DNA of 22,094 nucleotides from Candidatus Methanoperedentaceae archaeon (GCA_014859785.1 JACUTP010000007.1:1-22094); one strand, 5' to 3'; counted from the stretch's first letter, positions 5,919 through 14,477 are shown. Program-made: numbers and translations. The notes: generated by a model from the letters alone, not told the origin.

Positions 5919-7031
5919 ATGATTACACTTACTGAGATACTGGGTTCTGAAATAGCAGGTGTTCCAGCTTCAAAACTGGCACTCTTTTTTACGATAATCT
6001 TCTTGACGCTTATTGTAAGGTCTGTTGTTTTATACATTTTGAATAAAAAAGTCGCTGAACTTGTAAAAAAAACCGAAACCGTATTTGACGATATGCTGCT
6101 GGATGCCGTTGTCAATCCTCTTGGCTATTTTATCCTGCTGCATGGTTTCTATATTGCCATAATCTCTCTCGGGCTTCCCGAAAAAATCAATTCGTTTGGT
6201 GTGTTAGAATTGGTGAATAATCTCTACCTCTTTGCATTCACGTTTATCCTGTTGTATTTTGCTTTCAGGGTAATTGACATAATCGGATATTTCATCATGC
6301 AGGAGGCAAAAAAGACAGAAAGTGCACTTGACGACCAGATTGCCCCGCTGTTAGTTAAAAGCCTCAGGGTTCTTGTCATCACAATGGGCACACTGTTTAT
6401 CCTTAATAATTTCGGTTACTCTGTAACAACCCTTCTTACAGGACTTGGCATCGGGGGACTGGCATTTGCGCTTGCCGCCCAGGATACCATCAGTAACGTT
6501 TTCGGCTCATTTACGATTCTCTCTGACAAGCCGTTCAAGCTCGGCGACTGGATTAGCGTTGGCGACATTGAAGGCACGGTTGAGGAAGTCGGGTTCAGGT
6601 CAACGCGCATCAGGCGTTTTGACCAGGCACTGGTTACGTTACCTAACAGCCAGTTCATAAAAATCGGTGTTGTCAATTATTCGGAAATGAAAAAACGGCG
6701 GATTAAATTCAACCTCGGAGTAACCTACAGTACATCTGCATTAAGGATGACAGAAGTGGTAGAGGGAATCAAGAACATCATCAAGGAAGACAGTAAGTTT
6801 GACCACTCTTTCTACATGGTACGTTTCACGGAATTCGGTGATTATTCACTGAACATATTTATTTACTGTTTCACGCGAACTACTTCCTGGGATGAGTTCC
6901 TTGCTGTGAGGGAGGAATTCAACCTTAAAATAATGCAGCTGCTTGAAGAGATGGGTGTTGATATTGCCTTCCCGTCACAGACCATATATCTTGAGAAAGC
7001 CCCTGATAACAGAATGTCCCGGAAACCTTAA
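5919..7031 (+). CDS. MscS-family mechanosensitive channel
   Basis: A 370-residue protein of the small-conductance mechanosensitive channel family, which releases solutes on osmotic downshock. It has about five hydrophobic helices, at roughly 19-39, 67-86, 100-125, 147-163 and the pore helix. The pore helix carries the Gly/Ala-rich pattern TLLTGLGIGGLAFALAAQDTISNVFGSF. The beta domain follows, with FKLGDWISVGDIEGTVEEVGFRSTRIRRFDQALVTLPNSQFI, the hallmark MscS signature. The alpha/beta C-terminal domain ends near residue 360. It is larger than E. coli MscS (286) because of extra N-terminal helices. It is divergent from the BlaI-type operon and 27 nt upstream of methanogenesis marker 2. Family assignment is firm; gating properties cannot be read. 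Confidence 0.93.
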   Translation: MITLTEILGSEIAGVPASKLALFFTIIFLTLIVRSVVLYILNKKVAELVKKTETVFDDMLLDAVVNPLGYFILLHGFYIAIISLGLPEKINSFGVLELVNNLYLFAFTFILLYFAFRVIDIIGYFIMQEAKKTESALDDQIAPLLVKSLRVLVITMGTLFILNNFGYSVTTLLTGLGIGGLAFALAAQDTISNVFGSFTILSDKPFKLGDWISVGDIEGTVEEVGFRSTRIRRFDQALVTLPNSQFIKIGVVNYSEMKKRRIKFNLGVTYSTSALRMTEVVEGIKNIIKEDSKFDHSFYMVRFTEFGDYSLNIFIYCFTRTTSWDEFLAVREEFNLKIMQLLEEMGVDIAFPSQTIYLEKAPDNRMSRKP

Positions 7032-7058
7032 TTTATAATGCCGAAAGGTTAGTGTGCT

Positions 7059-8036
7059 ATGGAACTACATGAAATTGCCAGGGAAATCAGGGAATTCGAG
7101 GGGCTTACCCGCAAGAAGTCCATTGCCGACATCATTAACGTTTTCGAGAGTGTGCGATGTGAGTACTCAAACTGCGCTGTGGATTTCGGGGATGATGCAG
7201 CAGTAATCGATATTGGCGGTGAGGATTACGTGCTGTTTGCAGCAGACGGCATCTGGGGAAGGCTGATAAGCGCAAGTTCATGGTGGGCAGGGTACAGTTC
7301 GGTGCTCGTGAATGTGAACGATATTGCTGCCATGGGCGGGAAACCGGTTGCAATGGTAAACATCCTCTCGTCCGATAACAAGGAGACAATAAAAGAACTT
7401 ATGAGGGGAATGAGGGACGGCGTAGCCAAGTTCGGCGTCCCTATGGTCGGGGGACACCTTCATCCTGACACGCCTTATACATCGCTTTCCGTGGCTATTA
7501 TCGGAACTGTCAGGAAAGACTGTGTCATAAAGAGCAGCACGGCGCGTGCCCGGAACTGTGTGATTGTAGCTTATGATATGGACGGTAAGGTTGGTCCTAA
7601 CTCACCTTACAGTTTTGATACGACGACAATGAAAACGCCTGAAGACGTGCGGAAAAAGTACAGTGTAATGGAAGAAATCGGACGGCAGAAACTGGTCTCA
7701 TCCGGCAAGGACATCAGCAATCCGGGAATTATCGGAACTCTTGGCATGCTTCTTGAAACAAGCCGCAAGGGTGCACGCGTTGACATAGGGAAAGTTCCCG
7801 TGCCTGAAGGCATTGAGCTTATCCAGTGGCTGAAAATTCATCCTGCAACAGGGTTTATTGTCACTTCGCCTCCTGAGAACGAAGCCGGGATAATCCGTCT
7901 TTTTGGGGAAGCGGGATTAACGGCAGCCAGTATCGGTGTAATTGAAGACACACAAAAGCTTGATATTTGCTCAGGGGATGAGTGCGTAACTTTGTTTGAT
8001 TTCAGGACTGATGTGGTTACAGGGATTACGCAGTAG
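7059..8036 (+). CDS. Methanogenesis marker protein 2 (AIR synthase/ThiL-like ATP-binding protein)
   Basis: A 325-residue protein of the PurM/ThiL/HypE superfamily. The N-terminal domain has the ATP/metal-binding motif FGDDAAVI (43-50), then FAADGIWGRL and NVNDIAAMGGKPVAMVNIL, and GVPMVGGHLHPDTPY, where the Gly-rich loop resembles those of ThiL. The C-terminal AIRS domain follows (ISNPGIIGTLGMLLETSRKGARVDI). The opening MELHEIAREIREFEGLTRKKSI is characteristic of methanogenesis marker 2, a family found in genomes with methyl-coenzyme M reductase; its reaction is unproven. A TATA-like TTTATAAT about 20 bp before the ATG suggests its own leaderless transcript, although it lies only 27 nt after the channel gene. 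Confidence 0.88.
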   Translation: MELHEIAREIREFEGLTRKKSIADIINVFESVRCEYSNCAVDFGDDAAVIDIGGEDYVLFAADGIWGRLISASSWWAGYSSVLVNVNDIAAMGGKPVAMVNILSSDNKETIKELMRGMRDGVAKFGVPMVGGHLHPDTPYTSLSVAIIGTVRKDCVIKSSTARARNCVIVAYDMDGKVGPNSPYSFDTTTMKTPEDVRKKYSVMEEIGRQKLVSSGKDISNPGIIGTLGMLLETSRKGARVDIGKVPVPEGIELIQWLKIHPATGFIVTSPPENEAGIIRLFGEAGLTAASIGVIEDTQKLDICSGDECVTLFDFRTDVVTGITQ

Positions 8037-8071
8037 GAAAAACTGAAATTGGTCATGCATTTTTCATTTTA
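8037..8071. terminator. T-rich convergent intergenic spacer
   Basis: The 35-nt gap between two convergent genes is T-rich on the plus strand (TTTTTCATTTTATTATATTT). That is typical of archaeal T-tract termination for the plus-strand gene. No hairpin is evident. Confidence 0.35.
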
Positions 8072-9505
8072 TTATATTTCATCAATAATAACATCCTCTC
8101 CTGTCCTGATACGAAGTATTTCCCTTTCAGTATCCATAGCCAGTTCTTCTCCCTGACTCAATCTTCCTCCAACCCATTTTTCCATCACCTTGCATGCGAC
8201 CAGGTCACCTGTGACATTAATGGCTGTGCGGCTCATATCAAGTATCCTGTCAACACCAATTATCAGGGCAATTCCGCCTGTTGGTATTCCAACACTGCTC
8301 AATACCGTGGCAAGAATCACAATACCTATTCCAGGAGTGGAAGGTGTTCCAATCGAGGCGCCTACAACCGTAATAATTATCAACAACAATTCTTCTATTT
8401 TCAGGTCAACTCCAAATACCTGTGCCAGGAATATGGTAGCTACCCCCTGGTAAAGTGCTGTCCCGTTCATGTTAATAGTGGCACCAAGCGGAATTACGAA
8501 CTGGGAGATGGATGGGCGCACTTCCAGTTTTTCTTCTGCGGTTTTCATGGACAGGGGCATAACGGCTGCCGAACTGGACGTGGAAAATGCGAGCAACATA
8601 ACATCCCTGACTTTATTCAGAAAACCCAGTGGTCCCTCGCCGGATAATAAAAACACGATAATCAAATAAAATATTAGAAGGATAAAAAGACCGAGAAGTA
8701 CGGTTCCGACATAGACTGCCATACCTTTTAAGGCATCAATGCCGATCTTAGTGGTAAATCTTGCCAGCAAACCGAATACAGCAAGAGGTGCCAGCAGCAT
8801 TGCCCATTTTACAACAGTCATGCTAACTTCCTGAAGCGAACCTGAAAGGTCAAGAAGTGGTTTTGACTGGGCAGGAGACATGGAAACAAGTGCAATACCG
8901 ATTATTATTGAAAATATCACAACCTGGAGCATCTGACCTGCCACCATTGCCCCAAAAGGATTGCTCGGTAGAAAGGTCCCGACAATACCTGATATATCGG
9001 TAAACTGGAATGATGGGGCTGCATCCTGGACAATAGTCGGCGCCCCGGTTTCCATGCCTCTGACAAGTTCACTGCTGATATATGTTCCCGGCTTTATAAA
9101 TAGTGCAAGGCTGATACCGATACCTATGGCAACTGCAGTTGTCAGTATGAAATAAGCTGTTGCCCGAAGTCCCACTTTACGCAGCTGCTCCATATCCTCG
9201 CTGGCTGCTATCCCGCGGATAATGGATGCAATAATAAGAGGGATTACTATCATCTGCAGCAAACCGAGGAATATATAGCCTGGAAGAGCCACCCATTCCC
9301 CTATTATACCGGCAATTCCAGGGTCAATAAGTCCCACAGTGGGGCCCAGTATAATACCGACAAGTATCCCCAGAATCATCCCGATTAAAATCTTGAGCCA
9401 TAACCTGCCTTTTACGTAAGTTTGCAAATGATCGCTTAACTGCTTGAGTGACCTCGGATGTATATATTCCAGGGACTGAAATGTTTTTTTACTTATCCCA
9501 AGCAT
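8072..9505 (-). CDS. Dicarboxylate/amino acid:cation symporter (DAACS, GltP/GltPh-like)
   Basis: A 477-residue transporter of the glutamate/aspartate symporter family. The hallmarks are in order: the Ser-rich hairpin FSTSSSAAVMPLSM (about 307-320), NMNGTALYQ (345-353), the second hairpin GASIGTPSTPGIG, and DRILDMSRTAINVTGD (419-434). The Asp and Arg of LDMSRT match the residues that in GltPh bind the amino group and side-chain carboxylate of aspartate, and the last Asp matches a sodium ligand. An acidic amino acid substrate is therefore likely. I prefer the ATG at 9505; in-frame GTGs at 9511 and 9517 are possible. The N-terminal about 35 residues before the first helix are longer than in GltPh. 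It is convergent to marker 2 and has a TATA-repeat promoter. Confidence 0.9.
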   Translation of the reverse strand: MLGISKKTFQSLEYIHPRSLKQLSDHLQTYVKGRLWLKILIGMILGILVGIILGPTVGLIDPGIAGIIGEWVALPGYIFLGLLQMIVIPLIIASIIRGIAASEDMEQLRKVGLRATAYFILTTAVAIGIGISLALFIKPGTYISSELVRGMETGAPTIVQDAAPSFQFTDISGIVGTFLPSNPFGAMVAGQMLQVVIFSIIIGIALVSMSPAQSKPLLDLSGSLQEVSMTVVKWAMLLAPLAVFGLLARFTTKIGIDALKGMAVYVGTVLLGLFILLIFYLIIVFLLSGEGPLGFLNKVRDVMLLAFSTSSSAAVMPLSMKTAEEKLEVRPSISQFVIPLGATINMNGTALYQGVATIFLAQVFGVDLKIEELLLIIITVVGASIGTPSTPGIGIVILATVLSSVGIPTGGIALIIGVDRILDMSRTAINVTGDLVACKVMEKWVGGRLSQGEELAMDTEREILRIRTGEDVIIDEI

Positions 9506-9538
9506 AATCACCGCCACACATTCCTGTTTATTTCTTTG

Positions 9539-9565
9539 TATACATTATATACATTATATACATGT
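9539..9565 (-). promoter_or_regulatory. Promoter of the symporter gene: 9-bp TATA-rich triplication
   Basis: Three tandem 9-bp units (TATACATTA at 9539 and 9548, TATACATGT at 9557) lie 34-60 bp before the ATG at 9505. On the minus strand each contains a TATA-like GTATATAA core. The unit nearest the gene is in the right range for the start site. Confidence 0.45.
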
Positions 9566-9573
9566 GGGTCTTA

Positions 9574-10692
9574 TTATTCAAGCTGTCTGGGATATCCTGT
9601 CAGTACCTCATGCCCTTTTTCTGTAACAACAACCGTATCTTCAACCCGCACACCAAAATTGCCAGTATATAATCCGCAGTTGCCAACTGCTATAACCGTA
9701 TTACTTCCAAGTGGTTTAGGCTCTTTCTCCCCGTGGAAGAAAGCATGACCTGGAGGGAGGGGCGCCTCTTCGAACTCTATACCCACGCCGTGGATGGGAG
9801 GACCGAAGATATGCTCTTCATGCCCCGCATCTTCAAGGACACCATGCAGCACCTTTTCGAGTTCTCCCACTCCTGTGCCGGCTTTGACTTTTGCAATAGT
9901 AGATTGCTGGGCTTTAAGGTAAAGGTCGTAAGCATCCTGCTGCTCTTTTGTTGGTTTGCCAACACTCACTGTACGGCAGATATCAGCACTGTACCCGTTG
10001 ACTACAGGGTGAATGTCTATCATCACGAGGTCGCCCTGCTTAAGCTTCCTGTGTGATGGAAGTCCGTGGGCGATATTTGTGCGCTCTCCAGAGGATACAT
10101 AACTCCTCCAGAACTCCTCGGCACCTGCCTGGCGCATGGCGTATTCCGCCTCGGCAGCAACCTGGCTTTCCGTGATACCTGGCGTGATAGCCCTGACAGC
10201 AGCTTTCATGCCTTCTTCTGAGACTTTTGCAGCCTTCCTGATATATCCTATCTCTTCGTTATCCTTGATAATACGCAATTCTGACATTACAGGGGTGCAG
10301 TCTTTTATTGCAACTTCCTCTGGCTTGGCATGGGGATGGGTCAGCATGTCCATCATGGACCGGGTAAGAAAAGTATGCTCAAGCCCAACGGCTCCTTTTT
10401 TAATTCCAAAATGTTCGAAGTAATGGGCAATTGAATGTATCATTCCCACTTCATTCTCAAAACCCGCAATCTGGTCGAAGTGTGCATGCTGCTTTACATC
10501 TTCAACATCGGTCTTTGGCACACCGAGAGCAACTTTTCCATCCTTTGTGATCATGGAAAAGGCACATAGACGTCCATCTCCTGTGAGATAGAACATATTT
10601 GCAGGTTTCGTGAGCAGTAAAGCATCAAGTTCTGCCTCTTCCATCAACTTGCTGCATTTATCAAGACGTTCCCCGTAACGATGAACTTTCAT
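9574..10692 (-). CDS. M24 (pita-bread) family protein, Xaa-Pro peptidase-like, with substituted metal ligand
   Basis: A 372-residue protein with a creatinase/prolidase N-terminal domain (about 1-140) and an M24 catalytic domain (about 145-372), the size of archaeal Xaa-Pro dipeptidases. Expected metal ligands found are Asp226 (MIDIHP), Asp237 (YSADICRT), His301 (PPIHGVG) and Glu351 (GVRVEDTVVV). At the fourth position, where prolidases have Glu in an IEPG-type motif, the sequence here is AVGNCGLY, with Asn338 aligned to it. The His usually found in the VHE motif is replaced by Glu in IEFEEAP. Classical prolidase activity is therefore uncertain, and it may act on another substrate. The ribosome-binding site AAGGAGG 7 nt before the ATG is strong. 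It follows no co-directional neighbour closely. Confidence 0.85.
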   Translation of the reverse strand: MKVHRYGERLDKCSKLMEEAELDALLLTKPANMFYLTGDGRLCAFSMITKDGKVALGVPKTDVEDVKQHAHFDQIAGFENEVGMIHSIAHYFEHFGIKKGAVGLEHTFLTRSMMDMLTHPHAKPEEVAIKDCTPVMSELRIIKDNEEIGYIRKAAKVSEEGMKAAVRAITPGITESQVAAEAEYAMRQAGAEEFWRSYVSSGERTNIAHGLPSHRKLKQGDLVMIDIHPVVNGYSADICRTVSVGKPTKEQQDAYDLYLKAQQSTIAKVKAGTGVGELEKVLHGVLEDAGHEEHIFGPPIHGVGIEFEEAPLPPGHAFFHGEKEPKPLGSNTVIAVGNCGLYTGNFGVRVEDTVVVTEKGHEVLTGYPRQLE

Positions 10693-10890
10693 TTCTTAAC
10701 CTCCTTTTTATTCCAGGTAATTTTGGCAGTAATATGATTAATTACTTGTTGTTTATTATCCCGTTTTTATCGAATGTTTTTCCCTGATTATAAGATTCTA
10801 TCATTACTATTTAAGAGTAATGTCACAGCGCGTTGACCTGACAATACATGAAAATTCAAGGAGGCCGTATGACACTAAATGTAGCGGTCA
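10693..10890. other. Intergenic region with palindromic TATA element and an orphan mini-ORF
   Basis: The left part is the AT-rich promoter region of the M24 gene (minus strand). At 10802-10822, arms CATTACT and AGTAATG flank ATTTAAG, a perfect 7-bp palindrome around a TATA-like core. About 26 bp further on the plus strand an ATG (10848) opens a 19-codon ORF. Confidence 0.4.
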
Positions 10891-10907
10891 CTAATAATTC
10901 GCCATAA
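10848..10907 (+). CDS. Possible 19- or 12-residue peptide (orphan mini-ORF)
   Basis: An ORF from 10848 encodes MKIQGGRMTLNVAVTNNSP. An internal in-frame ATG at 10869 has a near-perfect AAGGAGG ribosome-binding site 4 nt ahead, giving a 12-residue version. A TATA-like element is 33-39 bp upstream of the first ATG. The 3' end overlaps the convergent DUF2551-like gene by 17 nt. It may be a real small peptide, or the preserved 5' end of a deleted gene. The evidence is weak because of its length. Confidence 0.2.
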   Translation: MKIQGGRMTLNVAVTNNSP

Positions 10908-11205
10908 TCGTTTTCAGAGTGTTTTTATACTCATCTTTCAGTGTGTAAATATTCCGGTCACCCTTCACATCAACCCTTAAAATACCGAGCCTTGTGTTCA
11001 TAAGCCCGACTGTTGCTGAAATCCCCCTGTAATTTACATCAAAACCTTCCTTCTTCAGTAATTCAAAAATATCCTGTGTGGTAAAGGATTCACTATTCAG
11101 GAAAAATTTTAAAATGGACTTACGTAATCCTGTTTCATCTTTATTAAGGTATTTGTTAAGCCGGGTTTCTATCATGGTTTCAGGGGAGTTCAGTCTAACC
11201 ACCAT
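10891..11205 (-). CDS. DUF2551-like archaeal protein (small winged-helix type)
   Basis: A 104-residue protein that I match by memory to the archaeal DUF2551 family of methanogens. The conserved order is IETRLNKYLNKDETGLRKSILKFFLNSESFTTQDIFELLKKEGFDVNYRGISATVGLMNTRLGILRV, followed by KGDRNIYTLKDEY. The pattern of three helices and a beta hairpin reads as a small winged helix, so nucleic-acid binding is plausible but unproven. It lies 46 nt downstream of the COG2108-type radical SAM gene on the same strand, at the end of the dapL run. The start at 11205 is an ATG; an internal ATG at 11175 would give a form 10 residues shorter. Confidence 0.75.
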   Translation of the reverse strand: MVVRLNSPETMIETRLNKYLNKDETGLRKSILKFFLNSESFTTQDIFELLKKEGFDVNYRGISATVGLMNTRLGILRVDVKGDRNIYTLKDEYKNTLKTIMANY

Positions 11206-11251
11206 TCCGTCATATTGGAGCTTAAGAGTTTATACCTTTTCATGATATGGT

Positions 11252-12280
11252 TTAAAGGGGCGTCCTTTCAACAACAATCCCATTTTTCACAGGATACTTC
11301 TCTATGACAGAAACACAACACCCTTCTTCTTTTAACTCATCTTTCAGGTCTTCGGCTATCCACCACGCAGTCTCAATACCCCTGTTTCCGAAAGAATACA
11401 TATCCTCAGTAACACACGCATCTTTGATGATGTTAAGGGCACAATCCCCTTCGATAACAGCGTACACAAGCGTCCCGTCATCAGTTACTTCATCAAAATC
11501 CCGTGCGCTCCTGCCGGCAATCCGTTTCAATCTCTCCCGAAGCTGCACCGCATCCTTGAACACGGATGAGCAAAAATGCAGCTTTTTGCCATGTAAGGAT
11601 TCTGCAATTCCGATGCTGCCAGCCACGCCGGAAGAAACATTATCAGCAGTCTCATACCCTTTTCTTTTCAGTTCATCAGCATTCGTTTCCGAAAACTCAA
11701 GCTCGTTAAGGTTCAAAAAACCGCCAACCTCTTCCAGCAAAGACAGGATACCGCTGTAATCCGCGGTTATGCACGGGATTTCAATCCCTGCTGCAATACC
11801 AAGCTTTACAGCGGTTATCAGGGAATCCCTGAAAGGTGAGTTGTTAATATCCACCCACATATTTTCAGGCGGGTGGAACCTTATCTCATCCAGTCCTGCA
11901 TCTTTTAAAGCTCCAAGTGTATCTTTCACGGGCGCCATACCCGTATAAAGATGGATATGGTGTGATTCCCCAAACCTGTCCTTAAGTAAACGTATATAAT
12001 GAACCACCCGCTCCGGTTCAAGCAATGGCTCACCCCCTGTAATACCTGTACCAAGGGCATCCATTGATTCTGCTTCTTCAATCACGTCATTGTCATTCCA
12101 CACCGCCCTCTCATTTGCAAAAACCGCATCTTTTCTCTGCCTTTCTTTTGAAACCGGGCAATAATAACAACCCCTCCCGCACACGCCAGTAACAAAAAGC
12201 ACCATCTTTGCACCCCTGTAACAGAGAAGGCAGCCCTCTGGCAGGTAATTGGAAAAAGAACCTGATGAACCTGTTTTCAT
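11252..12280 (-). CDS. Radical SAM protein (COG2108-type, PFL-activase-related)
   Basis: A 342-residue radical SAM protein. The 4Fe-4S motif CX3CX2C is CGRGCYYC (Cys34, 38, 41), and GGEP is present in GTGITGGEPLLEP (about 78-90). An extra pair, Cys17 and Cys20 (EGCLLCYRGAKMVLFVTG), precedes the cluster motif. This N-terminal CxxC is, from memory, characteristic of the archaeal COG2108 group, whose function is unknown. The C-terminal part (about 230-342) has further Cys residues (HFCSS, EGDCAL, EGCCVS) but no clear SPASM motif. It is 28 nt downstream of the polyprenyl synthase gene and probably in one transcript with it. A TATA-like AATATATAAG lies too close (10-20 bp) to the ATG to be its simple promoter. 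Confidence 0.85.
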   Translation of the reverse strand: MKTGSSGSFSNYLPEGCLLCYRGAKMVLFVTGVCGRGCYYCPVSKERQRKDAVFANERAVWNDNDVIEEAESMDALGTGITGGEPLLEPERVVHYIRLLKDRFGESHHIHLYTGMAPVKDTLGALKDAGLDEIRFHPPENMWVDINNSPFRDSLITAVKLGIAAGIEIPCITADYSGILSLLEEVGGFLNLNELEFSETNADELKRKGYETADNVSSGVAGSIGIAESLHGKKLHFCSSVFKDAVQLRERLKRIAGRSARDFDEVTDDGTLVYAVIEGDCALNIIKDACVTEDMYSFGNRGIETAWWIAEDLKDELKEEGCCVSVIEKYPVKNGIVVERTPL

Positions 12281-12308
12281 AATTAATCCCTTATATATTC
12301 ACGGGGTC

Positions 12309-13223
12309 TTATTTTGCACGGCTTATAATAAAGTCACCAAGCGCTTCAAGCCTTGATTTTGCGAAACTGTTATCAAGGTTGCCAAGATGGCTTTTTGCAA
12401 GTTCAATCTCACTCGCTGCAAGTTCCTCAGCACGTCCAATTGATTCCCCGACAAGCTGCATGAGTTCCCCGTTGTTGCATTTCATCATTGTCTTGAGTGA
12501 AATCCCGGAATTCAAAGCATCAATAACCACAATTGACGGTCTGCCCATGAAAAGGTCTTTCCTCACAGGCTTGCCAAGGTCGTTTTCCCTGGAAACACAA
12601 TCCAGGATATCATCACGCACCTGGAAAGCAATGCCTATATGGTTGCCGCATTTCCTCAGGCTTTCAACCTGTTCCTCATCACCGCCGCCGACAATTGAGC
12701 CAACCTCGGCTGCCGAACCGAAAAGGCATCCTGTTTTCCTGAATGCAAGGTCAAGATAGCTTTTCCTGTCATTAACATAATCCACAAGTTCCATGGCTTC
12801 CCCTTCACCCATGTAAAACAGGGAATCTGCTATGATACGCATGAGTCTCGGGTCACGGGCAGCGATTTTAAGCGAGAGGGCTGCAAGAATCTGGACTGTA
12901 AGAAGGGCAAGGTCTGTACCCCATTTTTTATGGATTGTTTCCCTTCCCCGCCTTTTATCGGATTTGTCTATTACATCGTCAAGGACAAGGGATGATGAAT
13001 GGATTAACTCAATGGAGGCAGCAGCAAAACTGGCATTGTCCGCTTTCCCGCCAACAGCTTCTGCCGCAAGTGTCACAAGCGCGGGACGTATGCGTTTTCC
13101 TTTTGAAGCTATCGCATAAGCAACAGCAGCCCCGAGTTCTGGCGGCTTAACGTCAAGAAGAATGGATGAAATTTCCATGTCAACCATTTCTGCACGCGCG
13201 GCTAAAAGTTGTTCAATATCCAT
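12309..13223 (-). CDS. Trans-polyprenyl diphosphate synthase (GGPP synthase/IdsA family)
   Basis: This family condenses isopentenyl diphosphate with allylic diphosphates to make the C20 chain for archaeal lipids, or longer chains for quinones and methanophenazine. All signatures are present: GKRIRP (about 42-47), the first Asp-rich motif LVLDDVIDKSDKRRGRETIH and the second FQVRDDILD. The start is placed at the ATG at 13223 (304 residues); the preceding in-frame TTG at 13229 is unlikely. The residues 4 and 5 before the first Asp motif are both Ser, where short-chain enzymes usually carry an aromatic. A product longer than C20 is therefore possible. It follows dapL by 84 nt and precedes the radical SAM gene by 28 nt. 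Family call firm; chain length not determined. Confidence 0.92.
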   Translation of the reverse strand: MDIEQLLAARAEMVDMEISSILLDVKPPELGAAVAYAIASKGKRIRPALVTLAAEAVGGKADNASFAAASIELIHSSSLVLDDVIDKSDKRRGRETIHKKWGTDLALLTVQILAALSLKIAARDPRLMRIIADSLFYMGEGEAMELVDYVNDRKSYLDLAFRKTGCLFGSAAEVGSIVGGGDEEQVESLRKCGNHIGIAFQVRDDILDCVSRENDLGKPVRKDLFMGRPSIVVIDALNSGISLKTMMKCNNGELMQLVGESIGRAEELAASEIELAKSHLGNLDNSFAKSRLEALGDFIISRAK

Positions 13224-13307
13224 TTTCAATCACAAATCTAACTTTTCATTAATAGACATTTCGAGTTTGTACCCTGTTATCATCTATTTTGCGGTTTATT
13301 CCTGTTT

Positions 13308-14459
13308 TCAGACATTTAGTTTACTCATTCTTTCAACCGCTTCATTAATCCTTTCAACAGGGTTTGTCAGGGCAAACCTGACATAGCCTTCCCCTGATTC
13401 ACCAAACCCTACACCTGGTGTGGCTACTATCCCTGCTTTTTCAAGTAACAATTTTGAGAACTCAAGCGAACTGCCTTCAATTCCAGCCCATACATAGAAT
13501 GTTGCCTCAGGCGGCGTCACATCAAGCCCGAGTTCTTTCAGTCCCACAAGAAGGGCATCACGCCTTTTTGTATAAATACGATTCATGTCACGGACACAAT
13601 CCTGCGGTCCCGAAAGTGCGGCAATACCTGCTTCCTGCACCGCTTCGAAAGCGCCTGAGTCAATGTTTGTCTTGACCTTGCCGATTCCTGCTATAATATC
13701 CCTGTTACCGACAGCGAAACCGATTCGCCATCCTGTCATGTTGTATGTTTTTGAGAGTGAATGAAGCTCAACTCCCACATCCATAGCACCTTTTGTTTCC
13801 AGGAAACTGGGTGCCTCATACCCGTCAAATGTCATCTCTGAATAGGCATTGTCATGAACAACCACAATATCGTTTTCATGTGCAAAATCAACAACCTCTT
13901 CAAAGAAGCTGGCTGTAGCTGTTGCAGATGTAGGGTTATTGGGATAATTTATAAACATCAGTTTTGCTTTTCTGGCAGTGTCCTCTGGTATGGCATCGAG
14001 GTCGGGGAGGAAATCGTTTTCTGAAAGTAACGGCATCCTGTAAGGCACGCCGCTGGCAAAGGTCGTACCTGTGGCATATACCGGGTATCCGGGATCTGGC
14101 ACAAGCGCAACATCTCCCGGGTTCAGGAATGCAAGGGGTGTATGCGCCACACCTTCTTTTGAACCGATAAGGGCAAGAACCTCTTCTTCAGGGTTAAGGT
14201 CAACATTCATGCGTTTCCTGTACCAGTCGGCTGCTGCCTGCCTGTAAGACAACATTCCCACATAAGACGGGTAGCGGTGACGTGCAGGATTATCCACCGA
14301 TTTCTTGAGCGCCTCGATGATGTGGGGGGGTGTTGGCATATCAGGGTCGCCTACTCCGAAATCAATAACGTCAATGCCTTTTTTCCTGATTTCGGCTTTT
14401 GCTTTATCAATTGAAGCGAATAAGTAAGGGGGTAATGAATTTATCCTGTCAGCGTACAT
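13308..14459 (-). CDS. dapL: LL-diaminopimelate aminotransferase (DapL-type)
   Basis: A 383-residue fold-type I PLP aminotransferase. The opening YADRINSLPPYLFASIDKAKAEIRKKGIDVIDFGVGDPDMPTP is typical of DapL, which converts tetrahydrodipicolinate directly to LL-diaminopimelate for lysine synthesis. The PLP lysine is Lys237 in HSLSKTYNMTGWRIG. Other cofactor contacts are NYPNNPT (171-177), HDNAY (202-206) and the HRYPSYVG substrate loop. Length matches the family (about 385). Related aminotransferases are close, so substrate is likely rather than certain. It is first in a minus-strand run with the polyprenyl synthase and radical SAM genes. A TATA-like CTTAAATA lies about 30 bp upstream, and a palindrome sits between it and the ATG. 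Confidence 0.87.
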   Translation of the reverse strand: MYADRINSLPPYLFASIDKAKAEIRKKGIDVIDFGVGDPDMPTPPHIIEALKKSVDNPARHRYPSYVGMLSYRQAAADWYRKRMNVDLNPEEEVLALIGSKEGVAHTPLAFLNPGDVALVPDPGYPVYATGTTFASGVPYRMPLLSENDFLPDLDAIPEDTARKAKLMFINYPNNPTSATATASFFEEVVDFAHENDIVVVHDNAYSEMTFDGYEAPSFLETKGAMDVGVELHSLSKTYNMTGWRIGFAVGNRDIIAGIGKVKTNIDSGAFEAVQEAGIAALSGPQDCVRDMNRIYTKRRDALLVGLKELGLDVTPPEATFYVWAGIEGSSLEFSKLLLEKAGIVATPGVGFGESGEGYVRFALTNPVERINEAVERMSKLNV

Positions 14460-14477
14460 ATTTATCCTGGAATCTCC

